Below are positions 18,399-26,924 of a stretch of 64,000 nt of DNA, piece after piece. The notes beneath the pieces were generated by a model. It was given only the letters and a program-made list of their open reading frames with translations. It was not told where the DNA came from and ran no database searches. The first letter of the stretch is position 1. Every line of letters starts with the position of its first letter. Source of the stretch: Verrucomicrobiota bacterium. GTDB lineage: Bacteria; Verrucomicrobiota; Verrucomicrobiia; Limisphaerales; JACRJY01. A program made the position numbers and the translations under genes. Where the stretch lies: NCBI GenBank assembly GCA_016235585.1, contig JACRJY010000157.1, positions 31,398-95,397 of the forward strand, given 5' to 3'.

Positions 18399-19156
18399 GG
18401 CATTGCGGGAAGTGGATGGCGCACGCCGCGTTTCCATTCGCAGGAAATGTCCCGGACATAAAATGCGTTGGCAAGAACCGTGTGCGTCCGGTTGAACGGC
18501 GGATGATCGAGGAACGAAAGCCGACGAACTTCAACCGGCACAGGCACGGGTTTCCAGTTCTCGCGAACCCCTTCGATGGCGATGATGGAGTTGGTTTCCT
18601 TTTCGTAGTCAAAAGTGAACGGCAACGGGCCGGCGAACAGCCGGGCTTGATGCAAGTAGTGAAATGGCGAGCCGGCGGGCGGTTCGGTCATCGGAGCATC
18701 AAACCGAGCGATAACTTCAACATCCGCTTCTGCTTGCGGGGTTGTGATCACGATTCTCAACGACTCCGCTGTTTCGCTGACGGCAACTTTGGCGAGCCGA
18801 TATTGATAATGAGTCAGCAAATTTCCACCCCATACCATTTTGCGCCTGTCCGTGTCGCTGCGAAGGATGCGCAAGCCCCGCAGCAGTCTTCCTTCGGCGG
18901 TGCGCAGGCGTGTGAAAACACGGTAGCCCGTGAGAAAGAAATCCTGCCCGAATGCGCGCGGCAAGAATGCTGGACGCAAGTTGCATGTCTGCACCATCGC
19001 CACGGCAACGAAACCAAACCCCTCAAACGTGTCCAAAATCAACCCCGGAAGCAGCAAAGACGTCAACAACTCCGCTGGCACTGCGTAGGTCAACACCAGC
19101 GAGTGGCGAAACCACGCTTTCATCGGCAAGGGATGGCGTTGGAGCAAATAGCGCAT
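18395..19156 (-). CDS. Conserved hypothetical protein, possibly DUF2071/YqjF-like
   Basis: RFFLTGYRVFTRLRT...LRGLRILRSDTDR..., FHYLHQARLFAGPLPFTFDYE; family recalled, not verified. Confidence 0.5.
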   Translation of the reverse strand: MRYLLQRHPLPMKAWFRHSLVLTYAVPAELLTSLLLPGLILDTFEGFGFVAVAMVQTCNLRPAFLPRAFGQDFFLTGYRVFTRLRTAEGRLLRGLRILRSDTDRRKMVWGGNLLTHYQYRLAKVAVSETAESLRIVITTPQAEADVEVIARFDAPMTEPPAGSPFHYLHQARLFAGPLPFTFDYEKETNSIIAIEGVRENWKPVPVPVEVRRLSFLDHPPFNRTHTVLANAFYVRDISCEWKRGVRHPLPAMP

Positions 19157-19163
19157 GGCAAAT

Positions 19164-19607
19164 CTAGGGCATTTCAAAAAATGCGGCATGACGGTGATGG
19201 GTGGAATTGTGTCCCCGAACTTTGCACATCTTTGAAAACCAGCAGCGGTGTCTGACAATCCAGCGATACGAGTAACATCCAAGCCAGTGAATGCCCGGCA
19301 TCTCTAAAAAGCAACCCATCGGCCACAGCCACCAGACCGAGCGCAGCAGCGCAGCCAGGGCGTCCGCGCCGCCCGCCACGCGGCCATCGGCGCGGAGCAG
19401 CTTCATTTCCTCCCGCAGCACGGCTTCGCTCATGCCGAGCCGCGCGGCGGTGCCGGGCGTTTGCAGCGGCAGCCACGCAAATCCGCGCCGGGCAAAGATT
19501 CCGCCGAAACGCGCCACGCTGCCGACGCAGACCGGGCACTCGCCGTCGTAAAAGACCCAGCCGCGGGTTGCGTTGCAGTCTTTTATTTTTGTAATTTCTG
19601 TATTCAC
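19164..19607 (-). CDS. DCC-family thiol-disulfide oxidoreductase-like protein (DUF393/YuxK)
   Basis: RGWVFYDGECPVCVGSVARFGGIFARRGFAWLPLQTP: YDGxCxxC motif. GTG start. Confidence 0.8.
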   Translation of the reverse strand: MNTEITKIKDCNATRGWVFYDGECPVCVGSVARFGGIFARRGFAWLPLQTPGTAARLGMSEAVLREEMKLLRADGRVAGGADALAALLRSVWWLWPMGCFLEMPGIHWLGCYSYRWIVRHRCWFSKMCKVRGHNSTHHRHAAFFEMP

Positions 19608-19613
19608 AGAATC
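19593..19613. promoter_or_regulatory. Operator-like half-conserved palindrome AATTTCTGT-attc-ACAGAATC at the DCC gene start
   Basis: Same left arm, spacer length and ACAGAA core as the perfect palindrome at 20177-20198. Confidence 0.6.
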
Positions 19614-19630
19614 ATGTCTCCAAAAAAATT

Positions 19631-20167
19631 TCAGCCGCCGCCCAGCCCAAGCACCTTGCGAATCTTGTCGCCGAGTTTCACGAACTTCGTGAGCGCGCTG
19701 GTGGGCCAGGTGCGGATCTGCCCATACCACGCCGTCGTCGTCTCAAAGAAGGCGGCCAGCTCGCGGAGCCGCTGCTCGGTGTATTCGTCGGTCTCCTTGT
19801 CCTTCTCGGCCTCGACGATGCACTCGCGCAGCACGGCCAGCGTGGGGTCAATCTCGCGCTTCTTCCGCTCGTCGAGCACCACGCGGAACATCTCCCACAC
19901 GTCCTTCATGCTCTCGAAATGGTCGCGCTGGTCGCCCATCACGTGGACGCGCCGCACGATGCCCCAGCCCTGGAGCTCCTTGAGGCTGGTGCTGACGTTC
20001 GAGCGGGCGACGCCGAGCGTCTCCACGATGTCGTCGGCGTGGAGCGGCTTGGGCGACATGAAGAGCAGCGCGTGAATCTGCGCCACGGTGCGGTTGATGC
20101 CCCACTTGGTTCCCATCTCGCCCCAGTGGAGGATGAACTTCTGCTGGACTGGGCTTAACTTTGACAT
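19631..20167 (-). CDS. GbsR/MarR-family transcriptional regulator
   Basis: MSKLSPVQQKFILHWGEMGTKWGINRTVAQIHALLFMSPKPLHADDIVETLGVARSNVSTSLKELQGWGIVRRVHVMGDQRDHFES. Confidence 0.87.
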   Translation of the reverse strand: MSKLSPVQQKFILHWGEMGTKWGINRTVAQIHALLFMSPKPLHADDIVETLGVARSNVSTSLKELQGWGIVRRVHVMGDQRDHFESMKDVWEMFRVVLDERKKREIDPTLAVLRECIVEAEKDKETDEYTEQRLRELAAFFETTTAWYGQIRTWPTSALTKFVKLGDKIRKVLGLGGG

Positions 20168-20176
20168 AACTTCTTA

Positions 20177-20198
20177 AATTTCTGTCTAAACAGAAATT
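20177..20198. promoter_or_regulatory. Perfect palindromic operator AATTTCTGT-ctaa-ACAGAAATT upstream of the GbsR-like gene
   Basis: 9-bp arms, 4-nt spacer, ends 10 nt before the start codon of the minus-strand gene. Confidence 0.75.
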
Positions 20199-20270
20199 AA
20201 CGAAACGACAGCCGTTGGCAAGCGGAATTTTTGAAAATCTTCATCAGGCGCATCCCGGCTGCCCGCGCGC

Positions 20271-20378
20271 GTAGCGCCGCCGTCCTCGGCGGCGAGTTCG
20301 CGGGGCGTCCGCGCCCCGTGGATAGGGCCTGGCCGCGAGACGCGGCCTGAACTCGCAGGCGGGGACGCACTGCGTTAC
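20271..20378. repeat. Imperfect long inverted repeat (GTAGCGC...GCGTTAC), REP-like palindromic element
   Basis: Left GTAGCGCCGCCGTCCTCGGCGGCGAGTTC; reverse complement of right GTAACGCAGTGCGTCCCCGCCTGCGAGTTC. Confidence 0.65.
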
Positions 20379-20394
20379 CGGGGCTGCGCCTCGT

Positions 20395-21501
20395 TCACCA
20401 CACCTCGACCGGGCCTTTGGGCACGGGGATGTTGGCGCGCTGCGCCGCCGCCGGCTCCGGCGACATGAACGAGGCCGCCATCGGTGGCGGGCGGTATTGC
20501 GGCTTCAGTTCGCCGCTCTCGTCAAGAAACTGCCGCCGCCAGCGGAGGTAGTTGTCCAGTATCTCATGGAACTCCGCGTGGCTGGCGACCTGCACCACGC
20601 GCTTGTTGAAGTCGTTCGCCGGCCCGAAGCGCTTGGAATACCACGGGGCGACCTTGCGGAACATCCGGCAGCCATGTTCCTCGCCGAACACCTCGACCAT
20701 CAAGTCGAGGTGGCGGCACATGACCCGGATGCGTTCCTCGAAGCGCGGTTCGGCAGGAACCGCGCCCGTGTCGAGGAATTGCCGCGTCTGCAGAAAAATC
20801 CACGGGTTGTAGAACGCGCCGCGCCCGATGCTCACGCCGGCGCAGCCCGTCTCGTCGAACATCATCTTCGCCGCCTCGGGCGTGGTCACGTCGCCATTGC
20901 CGATGACGGGGATTTTCACGGCCTGCGCCACGGCGCGGATGCCGGCGAGGTTCACGCGCCCGCCGAAACCCTGTTCGCGCGTGCGGCCATGCACGAAGAT
21001 GGCGGCGACGCCCACGGCTTCGAGCGCCTTCGCCAAGTCCGGCGCGGTGAGGTTTTGGTCGTCCCAGCCGAGGCGCATCTTGGCGGTGACGGGGATTTTC
21101 ACGGCGTCCACCATGCCCTTGACGAGCGCGGCGGTCTGGTCGAGCTCGGTCATCATCGCGGAACCGCCGCCGACCTTGCAGACTTTTTTCACGGGGCAGC
21201 CCATGTTGATGTCCACGCTGGCGATGCCGATGGATTCGAGATACAGCGCGGCGTCGCGCATTTCGCCCGGCACGGAGCCGAAGAGCTGCACGGCGAGCGG
21301 ACGGTCGGCGGGGCAGGTCTCGATGAGCTTGAACGCCTTGGGATTTTTCTCGATGAGCGAGCGGGCGTTGACCAGGTCGGTGGTGGCGAGGTCGAGGCCG
21401 CCCAGCTCGCGCAGCGTGAGGCGGAAGGGCAGGTTCGTGTAGCCCGCCAGCGGCGAGAGGAACAAATTCGACTTCAGCGTCAGCGAACCAAGCTGCAACA
21501 T
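20395..21501 (-). CDS. dusB: tRNA-dihydrouridine synthase
   Basis: NLFLSPLAGYTNLPFRLTLRELGG; DINMGCPVKKVCKVGGGSAMM; VHGRTREQGFGGRVNLAGI; VIGNGDVTTPE; GVSIGRGAFYNPWIF. Confidence 0.92.
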   Translation of the reverse strand: MLQLGSLTLKSNLFLSPLAGYTNLPFRLTLRELGGLDLATTDLVNARSLIEKNPKAFKLIETCPADRPLAVQLFGSVPGEMRDAALYLESIGIASVDINMGCPVKKVCKVGGGSAMMTELDQTAALVKGMVDAVKIPVTAKMRLGWDDQNLTAPDLAKALEAVGVAAIFVHGRTREQGFGGRVNLAGIRAVAQAVKIPVIGNGDVTTPEAAKMMFDETGCAGVSIGRGAFYNPWIFLQTRQFLDTGAVPAEPRFEERIRVMCRHLDLMVEVFGEEHGCRMFRKVAPWYSKRFGPANDFNKRVVQVASHAEFHEILDNYLRWRRQFLDESGELKPQYRPPPMAASFMSPEPAAAQRANIPVPKGPVEVW

Positions 21502-21620
21502 ACCAGTGGAACATCCGGCAAATCACTACTCCGGCAAAGGTTAAAGTGCGGTGGCATCATTCACCGGCTTCGTTCACAAGCGGGCTTGCCACAAATCCGG
21601 CTCCGGCCTAGAGTGCCAGC

Positions 21621-21842
21621 GTGACCTCGACCACGATCATTGAGGAAATCCGCCATCTGTCCCCCGCCGGACAAGCGGAGGTGATCCGCTTCACGCTGCA
21701 ACTCGCCCGCGAGCGCGCCCTGACGCCCGACGAACTGACCGGGCTGGCGCGGCGCATGGTGGAGTCCAATGATCCGGCGGAGGTCGAGCGGCTCAAGAGC
21801 GCGATTACTGGCGGCTTTTACGGAGACGCGGCTCATGCCTGA
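21621..21842 (+). CDS. Small protein, cassette gene A copy 1 (antitoxin-like N-terminus)
   Basis: MTSTTIIEEIRHLSPAGQAEVIRFTLQLARERALTPDELTGLARRMVESNDPAEVERLKSAITGGFYGDAAHA; homologous to 53507-53749. Confidence 0.7.
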   Translation: MTSTTIIEEIRHLSPAGQAEVIRFTLQLARERALTPDELTGLARRMVESNDPAEVERLKSAITGGFYGDAAHA

Positions 21843-22077
21843 AATCCGCCGCGTCAATCTGCCTCCGGCGCTGCTGGCCCATCTCCTCGACCGCATCAAA
21901 CAACGGCAAATCTCCGCCGAACAGCTCGGCTTGCTGGCCGCGTGGCTCGACACGCATCCCGAAGTGCCGCCGGGCAAATGGTTCAAGCGCTTTCCCGGCA
22001 TGATTGCCTGCGGCGAAGGCGAACTGATAAAAACTTTCCTGCTGCCGGGCCAGTTGCCAGAAGGGCGGGAGCTGTAG
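21835..22077 (+). CDS. Small protein, cassette gene B copy 1
   Basis: MPEIRRVNLPPALLAHLLDRIKQRQ...WLDTHPEVPPGKWFKRFPGMIACGEGELIKTFLLPGQ; 8-nt overlap (ATGCCTGA) with gene A; homologous to 53742-53987. Confidence 0.75.
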   Translation: MPEIRRVNLPPALLAHLLDRIKQRQISAEQLGLLAAWLDTHPEVPPGKWFKRFPGMIACGEGELIKTFLLPGQLPEGREL

Positions 22078-22087
22078 AAGCGGCGCG

Positions 22088-22552
22088 TTACGCCGTGACT
22101 TCAAAAATCGCCTCAATCTCCACTGCAACATTGCTCGGCAGCGTGCCCATGCCCACCGCGCTGCGCGCACCGACGCCGTGGTCCGCGCCGAAGACGTCGG
22201 CCATCAGCTCGCTGTAGCCGTTGATGACCTGCGGGTGCTGCGTGAAGTCGGGCGCGGCGTTGACCATGCCGAGCGATTTGACGAGGCGCTTGACGCGGTT
22301 GAGCGTGCCCAGCTCGTGCTGGAGCGCGGCGAGAATCGCGAGGCCGACCTGGCGCGCGGCGTCCCGGCCCTGTTCCAGCGTCAAGTCTCCGCCCACTCGC
22401 CCGGTGATGAGCTGGCCGTCGGCACCGCGCGAGACGTGGCCAGACACGTAGGCCATGCCGCCCGCGACGACGACGGGCTTGTAGACGCCGCCGGGCTTGG
22501 GAATCGGCGGCAGGTGAAGGTTGAGTTCAGCGAGGCGTTCGGCAGGTTTCAT
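22088..22552 (-). CDS. RidA/YjgF-family protein
   Basis: VVAGGMAYVSGHVSRGADGQLITGRVG...QVGLAILAALQHELGTLNRVKRLVKSLGMVNAAPDF...VGMGTLPSNVAVEIEAIFEV. Confidence 0.88.
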   Translation of the reverse strand: MKPAERLAELNLHLPPIPKPGGVYKPVVVAGGMAYVSGHVSRGADGQLITGRVGGDLTLEQGRDAARQVGLAILAALQHELGTLNRVKRLVKSLGMVNAAPDFTQHPQVINGYSELMADVFGADHGVGARSAVGMGTLPSNVAVEIEAIFEVTA

Positions 22553-22692
22553 AAGGTTTGGCTGGTTGGAATTATTGTGCCGCCAGCATTGGTCGCACCC
22601 GTGGTTGCGTGCAAGAATTTTTCCGCGCGACAAATGATTCGCCTGCAATCCCGTCACGGGCTAAAACCCTCCCGCAACTTTTCCGCGCATTG

Positions 22693-23508
22693 ATGAAAGC
22701 CCGCCAACACCCGCCCGTGCTCGACGTGAGCCGCCTGACAATTTATCGCGGCGACACGGTGATTCTCGACGACGTGTCGTGGCGCGTCGGGCGCGGCCAG
22801 CATTGGGTGATGCTCGGCGCGAACGGTTCCGGCAAGACCTCGCTGTTGAGCGCGCTCACCGGCTACCTCACGCCGAGCGCGGGCGAGATGGCGGTGTTTG
22901 GCGAGCGCTTCGGACAGACGGACTGGCGGGAACTCCGCAAGGCCGTCGGCCTCGTCAGCTCCTCGATCCGCCAGTTGATGGCCGACCATGAAGCGGCGCT
23001 CGACACAGTCGTCACCGGCAAATACGCGATGATTGATTTCTGGGGCACACCCAGCGCCGCCGACCGGCGCGCGGCGCGGCGCATCCTCCAGCAAATCGAG
23101 TGCGAACACCTCGCGGAACGCCCGTGGCTCGTGCTCTCGCAGGGCGAACGCCAGCGCATCCTGATTGGCCGCGCGCTCATGGCCCGGCCCCGGCTGATGA
23201 TTCTCGACGAACCCTGCGCGGGTCTCGACCCTGCCGCACGCGAGCATTTTCTCCGGTTTCTCGAACGCCTTGGCCGCCAGCCCGGCGCGCCGACGCTCGT
23301 CCTGGTGACGCATCACGTCGAGGAAATCATGCCGGTGTTCACGCACCTGCTCGCGCTCAAGGGCGGGCGCGTGCTCGCCGCCGGGCCGAAGCGGAAGCTG
23401 CTCAACTCCGCGCTGCTCTCCGAGGCGTTCGCCACGCCGATGCGCCTGCGCCGCGCGAAGAACCGCTATTCGCTCTCCGTCGCGGCGAGCGCGCGGGTGG
23501 TGATTTGA
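22693..23508 (+). CDS. ABC transporter ATP-binding protein
   Basis: GANGSGKTSLLSALTG (Walker A), LSQGERQRILIGRALMARPRLMILDEPCAGLD. Confidence 0.92.
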   Translation: MKARQHPPVLDVSRLTIYRGDTVILDDVSWRVGRGQHWVMLGANGSGKTSLLSALTGYLTPSAGEMAVFGERFGQTDWRELRKAVGLVSSSIRQLMADHEAALDTVVTGKYAMIDFWGTPSAADRRAARRILQQIECEHLAERPWLVLSQGERQRILIGRALMARPRLMILDEPCAGLDPAAREHFLRFLERLGRQPGAPTLVLVTHHVEEIMPVFTHLLALKGGRVLAAGPKRKLLNSALLSEAFATPMRLRRAKNRYSLSVAASARVVI

Positions 23509-23527
23509 GTTTTCAGGCGAAGTTTGT

Positions 23528-24265
23528 TTGAACGCCACCCCGGCGGATTGGTTCCAACCCGCCGTGAACATCCACTCTCTCCGCGACTGGTTCCGCCGCC
23601 AATGGCGGCAGGAAATCAAACCGCTCCTCATCATGGCCCTGGTGCTCTTCGCCTTCCGTTCCGCCGTCGCGGACTGGTATGTGGTGCCCACCGGCTCGAT
23701 GAAGCCCACCATTGTCGAGGGCGACCGCATCTTCGTGAACAAGCTTGCCTACGATTTGAAGATCCCCTTCACCACCGTGCGGCTCGCGCAATGGGACGAC
23801 CCGCAGCGCGGTGAAGTCGTCACGTTCAAGTCGCCGGCGGACGGCACGCTGATGGTGAAGCGCGTGGTCGGCCTGCCCGGCGACCGCATCGAGTTGCGCG
23901 CCAGCCGGCTCTTGGTGAACGGCGAGCCGGTCGCGTATGAAACGCTGGCGGAAAAGTTCATCAACGTAATTCCCGCAGCGCAACGGGCGGAGCATCAGTT
24001 CGCCAGTGAATCACTCGCGGCCCACGCGCATCCGGTGATGCACACGCCGCAACGGCAGGCCATCCGCAGCTTCGCGCCGTTCACCGTCCCCGCCGGCCAA
24101 TACTTCATGATGGGCGACAATCGCGACAACAGTTTCGACTCGCGGTATTTCGGCGGCGTGGAGCGCGGGCGCATCACGGGCCGCGCCACGGCGGTGGTGC
24201 TCTCGCTCGACCGCGAGCATTGGCATCTGCCGCGCTGGCACCGTTCGTTCACCGCGCTGCCGTGA
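23528..24265 (+). CDS. lepB: Signal peptidase I
   Basis: VVPTGSMKPTIVEGDRIFVNK; GTLMVKRVVGLPGD; YFMMGDNRDNSFDSRYFG. TTG start. Confidence 0.9.
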   Translation: MNATPADWFQPAVNIHSLRDWFRRQWRQEIKPLLIMALVLFAFRSAVADWYVVPTGSMKPTIVEGDRIFVNKLAYDLKIPFTTVRLAQWDDPQRGEVVTFKSPADGTLMVKRVVGLPGDRIELRASRLLVNGEPVAYETLAEKFINVIPAAQRAEHQFASESLAAHAHPVMHTPQRQAIRSFAPFTVPAGQYFMMGDNRDNSFDSRYFGGVERGRITGRATAVVLSLDREHWHLPRWHRSFTALP

Positions 24266-24318
24266 CGGCGGCAGATTGCTTTTGACCCCTTGGCCGCGCG
24301 GCGTAGAGTGCGCGCGGC

Positions 24319-24816
24319 ATGGCGCACATCCACGAGAAGATTGATTTCACGGTCGCGATTTTTGTCGTTCACGACGGCAGGGTGCTGCTCATCCATCACC
24401 GCAAGCTGGACAAATGGCTGCCGCTCGGCGGGCACATCGAACTCGACGAAGACCCCGAGCAGGCCGCGCTTCGCGAGGCGAAGGAGGAGAGCGGCCTCGA
24501 TGTGGAACTTCTCGGCGAACGCCCGCCCACGACCGAGCCGGGCACCCGCGCGCTCATCGGGCCGCGCTTCCTCGACATCCACCGCATCAACGACACGCAC
24601 GAGCACATCGGCCTGATTTACTGGGCGCGACCGAAGGGCGGCGACGTCGCGCTCGCCGTCGAGGAGCACCACGACATCCGCTGGGCTGGCGCGACGGAAC
24701 TCGATTCGCTGCAACCGCCGATGAGCAACGCCGTGAAGTGGTATTGCCGCAAAGCCCTTGAAGAAACGCGGAACGCGGAAGCCGGAACGCGGAAATCCGG
24801 CGCGTCCGAATCATAG
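24319..24816 (+). CDS. NUDIX hydrolase
   Basis: GGHIELDEDPEQAALREAKEESGLDVEL Nudix box. Confidence 0.92.
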   Translation: MAHIHEKIDFTVAIFVVHDGRVLLIHHRKLDKWLPLGGHIELDEDPEQAALREAKEESGLDVELLGERPPTTEPGTRALIGPRFLDIHRINDTHEHIGLIYWARPKGGDVALAVEEHHDIRWAGATELDSLQPPMSNAVKWYCRKALEETRNAEAGTRKSGASES

Positions 24817-24850
24817 CTCTTTCCGCGTTCCGACTTCCGCGCTCCGCGTT
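24765..24850. repeat. 31-bp imperfect inverted repeat built of AACGCGGAA units, 24-nt loop, spanning the end of the NUDIX gene
   Basis: AACGCGGAACGCGGAAGCCGGAACGCGGAAA vs reverse complement of 24820-24850 AACGCGGAGCGCGGAAGTCGGAACGCGGAAA, 29/31. Confidence 0.9.
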
Positions 24851-24853
24851 CAT

Positions 24854-26038
24854 ATGTCCCGCCGCAAACAAATCGGATTTCTGCTCACCGCGCTGAACCA
24901 GGTCGGCTGCGCCTATTTCGGCAACTACATTTTTTTTCTGCTGCGCCAGCAATACGGCTTCGGCAACACCGAGAACCTGCTCGTCGGCGCGCTGCACGGC
25001 CTCGTCTATGTGCCGGCGGCGATCTGGGGCGGGCGCTTCGCCGAGCGGCGCGGGCTGACGGCGGCGATGCGCACCGGCTTCCTCGGCATGGCCCTGACGA
25101 TGATGGTTGGCGCACTATGGCCGTCGGTCATCGGCACGCTCGCCACGCTCGTGGCCTGGACGGTGGCGATGTGCCTCACCTGGCCCGCGCTCGAAGCCCA
25201 CGCGATGCTCGGCGAGAACGGGCGCGGGATGCAGCGCATGGTCGGCTTTTACAATGTCACGTGGGCCGGCGGCAGCGCGCTGATGTATTTCGTGGGTGGA
25301 GCGATTTTTGAACGCCTCGGCCCACGAAGCCTGTTCTGGATTCCGGCGGGTCTCTACGTGCTGCAACTGGCCGTGACGTGGTGGCTGGAAAGTCTGCCGG
25401 TGGACGCTCCAGTGGCAGAGCTGAACAATGCTGCCGAGCCGCACCATCCCGAAGCCGCCGCCTATCAGCAGCCCGTGCCGCCGAAAATCTTTCTCCAGAT
25501 GGCGTGGCTGGCGAATCCCTTCGCCTACATCGCCATCAACACCGTCCTCGCGGTCATCCCACAACTCGCCGCCAATCTCAAGCTCACCGCCGCGCAGACC
25601 GGGATGTTCTGCTCGCTCTGGTTTTTCGCGCGGCTCGCGGCGTTCGTGCTGCTCTGGCAATGGAGCGGCTGGCACTACCGCTTCCGCTGGCTGCTCGCGG
25701 CGTTCATCGGCCTCATCGCCGGGTTTGCGACGCTGCTGCTGGCGGGGCAGTTCTGGCTGCTCCTCGTGGCGCAGCTCGTCTTCGGCCTGTCCGCCGGGCT
25801 GATTTATTACTCGTCGCTGTTCTACTCGATGGACGTGGGCGAGACGAAGAGCGAGCACGGCGGCCTCCACGAGGCGGCCATTGGTGCGGGCATCTGCGTC
25901 GGCCCGGCGGTGGGCGCGGCGGCGCTGCACTTCGCGCCCGGCCATCCGAATGCAGGGACGTTCGCCGTTGCCGCGCTGCTCGCGGCGGGGCTGGTGGGGT
26001 TGATTGTGCTGCGCGTGAAGGCGCGTGTGCGCCGTTGA
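24854..26038 (+). CDS. MFS transporter
   Basis: About 12 hydrophobic segments; VGALHGLVYVPAAIWGGRFAERRGLTAAMRTGF. Confidence 0.8.
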   Translation: MSRRKQIGFLLTALNQVGCAYFGNYIFFLLRQQYGFGNTENLLVGALHGLVYVPAAIWGGRFAERRGLTAAMRTGFLGMALTMMVGALWPSVIGTLATLVAWTVAMCLTWPALEAHAMLGENGRGMQRMVGFYNVTWAGGSALMYFVGGAIFERLGPRSLFWIPAGLYVLQLAVTWWLESLPVDAPVAELNNAAEPHHPEAAAYQQPVPPKIFLQMAWLANPFAYIAINTVLAVIPQLAANLKLTAAQTGMFCSLWFFARLAAFVLLWQWSGWHYRFRWLLAAFIGLIAGFATLLLAGQFWLLLVAQLVFGLSAGLIYYSSLFYSMDVGETKSEHGGLHEAAIGAGICVGPAVGAAALHFAPGHPNAGTFAVAALLAAGLVGLIVLRVKARVRR

Positions 26039-26103
26039 AGTTCCGCGCTTGCCGCGCGCCACAAATCTCCGCAAGCTGGATGGCAAACAACGAAAGGCAA
26101 CTC

Positions 26104-26874
26104 ATGTCATCACTCGCGGGAAAACTCGGAATCGTCTTCGGCGTCGCCAACAAACGCTCCATCGCCTGGGCCATCGCGCAGGCGTGGCACAAGGCCGGCG
26201 CGCGGCTCGCCTTCACCTACCAGGGCGAGCGCCTCAAGGAAAACGTGGAGGAGCTCGCCGGCACCTTCGGCGCGGACACGCTCATCATGCCTTGCGACGT
26301 GACCAAGGACGAGGACATCGCCCGCGTCTTCGCCGACGTGGGCGCGAAATTCGGCAAGCTGCACCTGCTGCTGCACTCCGTGGCGTTTGCGCCGAAGGAG
26401 GCGCTCGAAGGCGAGTTCGTGAACACCAGCCGTGAAGCCTTCCGCGTGGCGCACGACGTGAGCGCCTATTCGCTCGTCGCGCTGGCCCGCGCCGCCGCGC
26501 CGCTGATGACCGACGGCGGCAGCATCGTGGCGATGAGCTACTACGGCGCGGAGAAGGTCGTGCCGCATTACAACGTGATGGGCGTGGCCAAGGCCGCGCT
26601 CGAAGCCAGCACGCGCTATCTCGCCTACGACCTCGGCCCGAAGAAAATTCGCGTGAACTGCATCAGTGCCGGCCCGATGAACACGCTCGCTGCGCGCGGC
26701 ATCGCGGGCTTCGGCGAGATGCTCAAGCACTACGAGGCGCACGCGCCGCTCAAGCGCAACGTGCTGCCCGAGGAACTCGGCGCGACCGGCGCGTTCCTCG
26801 CCAGCGACGGCGCGGCGGCCATCACCGGCCAGGTCATCTACGTGGACAGCGGGTATCAAATCATGGGGATGTGA
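26104..26874 (+). CDS. fabI: Enoyl-[acyl-carrier-protein] reductase (NADH)
   Basis: GKLGIVFGVANKRSIAWAIAQAW; LLHSVAFAPKEALEGEF; MSYYGAEKVVPHYNVMGVAKAALEASTRYLA. Confidence 0.93.
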   Translation: MSSLAGKLGIVFGVANKRSIAWAIAQAWHKAGARLAFTYQGERLKENVEELAGTFGADTLIMPCDVTKDEDIARVFADVGAKFGKLHLLLHSVAFAPKEALEGEFVNTSREAFRVAHDVSAYSLVALARAAAPLMTDGGSIVAMSYYGAEKVVPHYNVMGVAKAALEASTRYLAYDLGPKKIRVNCISAGPMNTLAARGIAGFGEMLKHYEAHAPLKRNVLPEELGATGAFLASDGAAAITGQVIYVDSGYQIMGM

Positions 26875-26924
26875 CAGGCGGCTCTTTGGCGAATAGCAGC
26901 ATGAAGCATTGAGTCCGATTCTTC

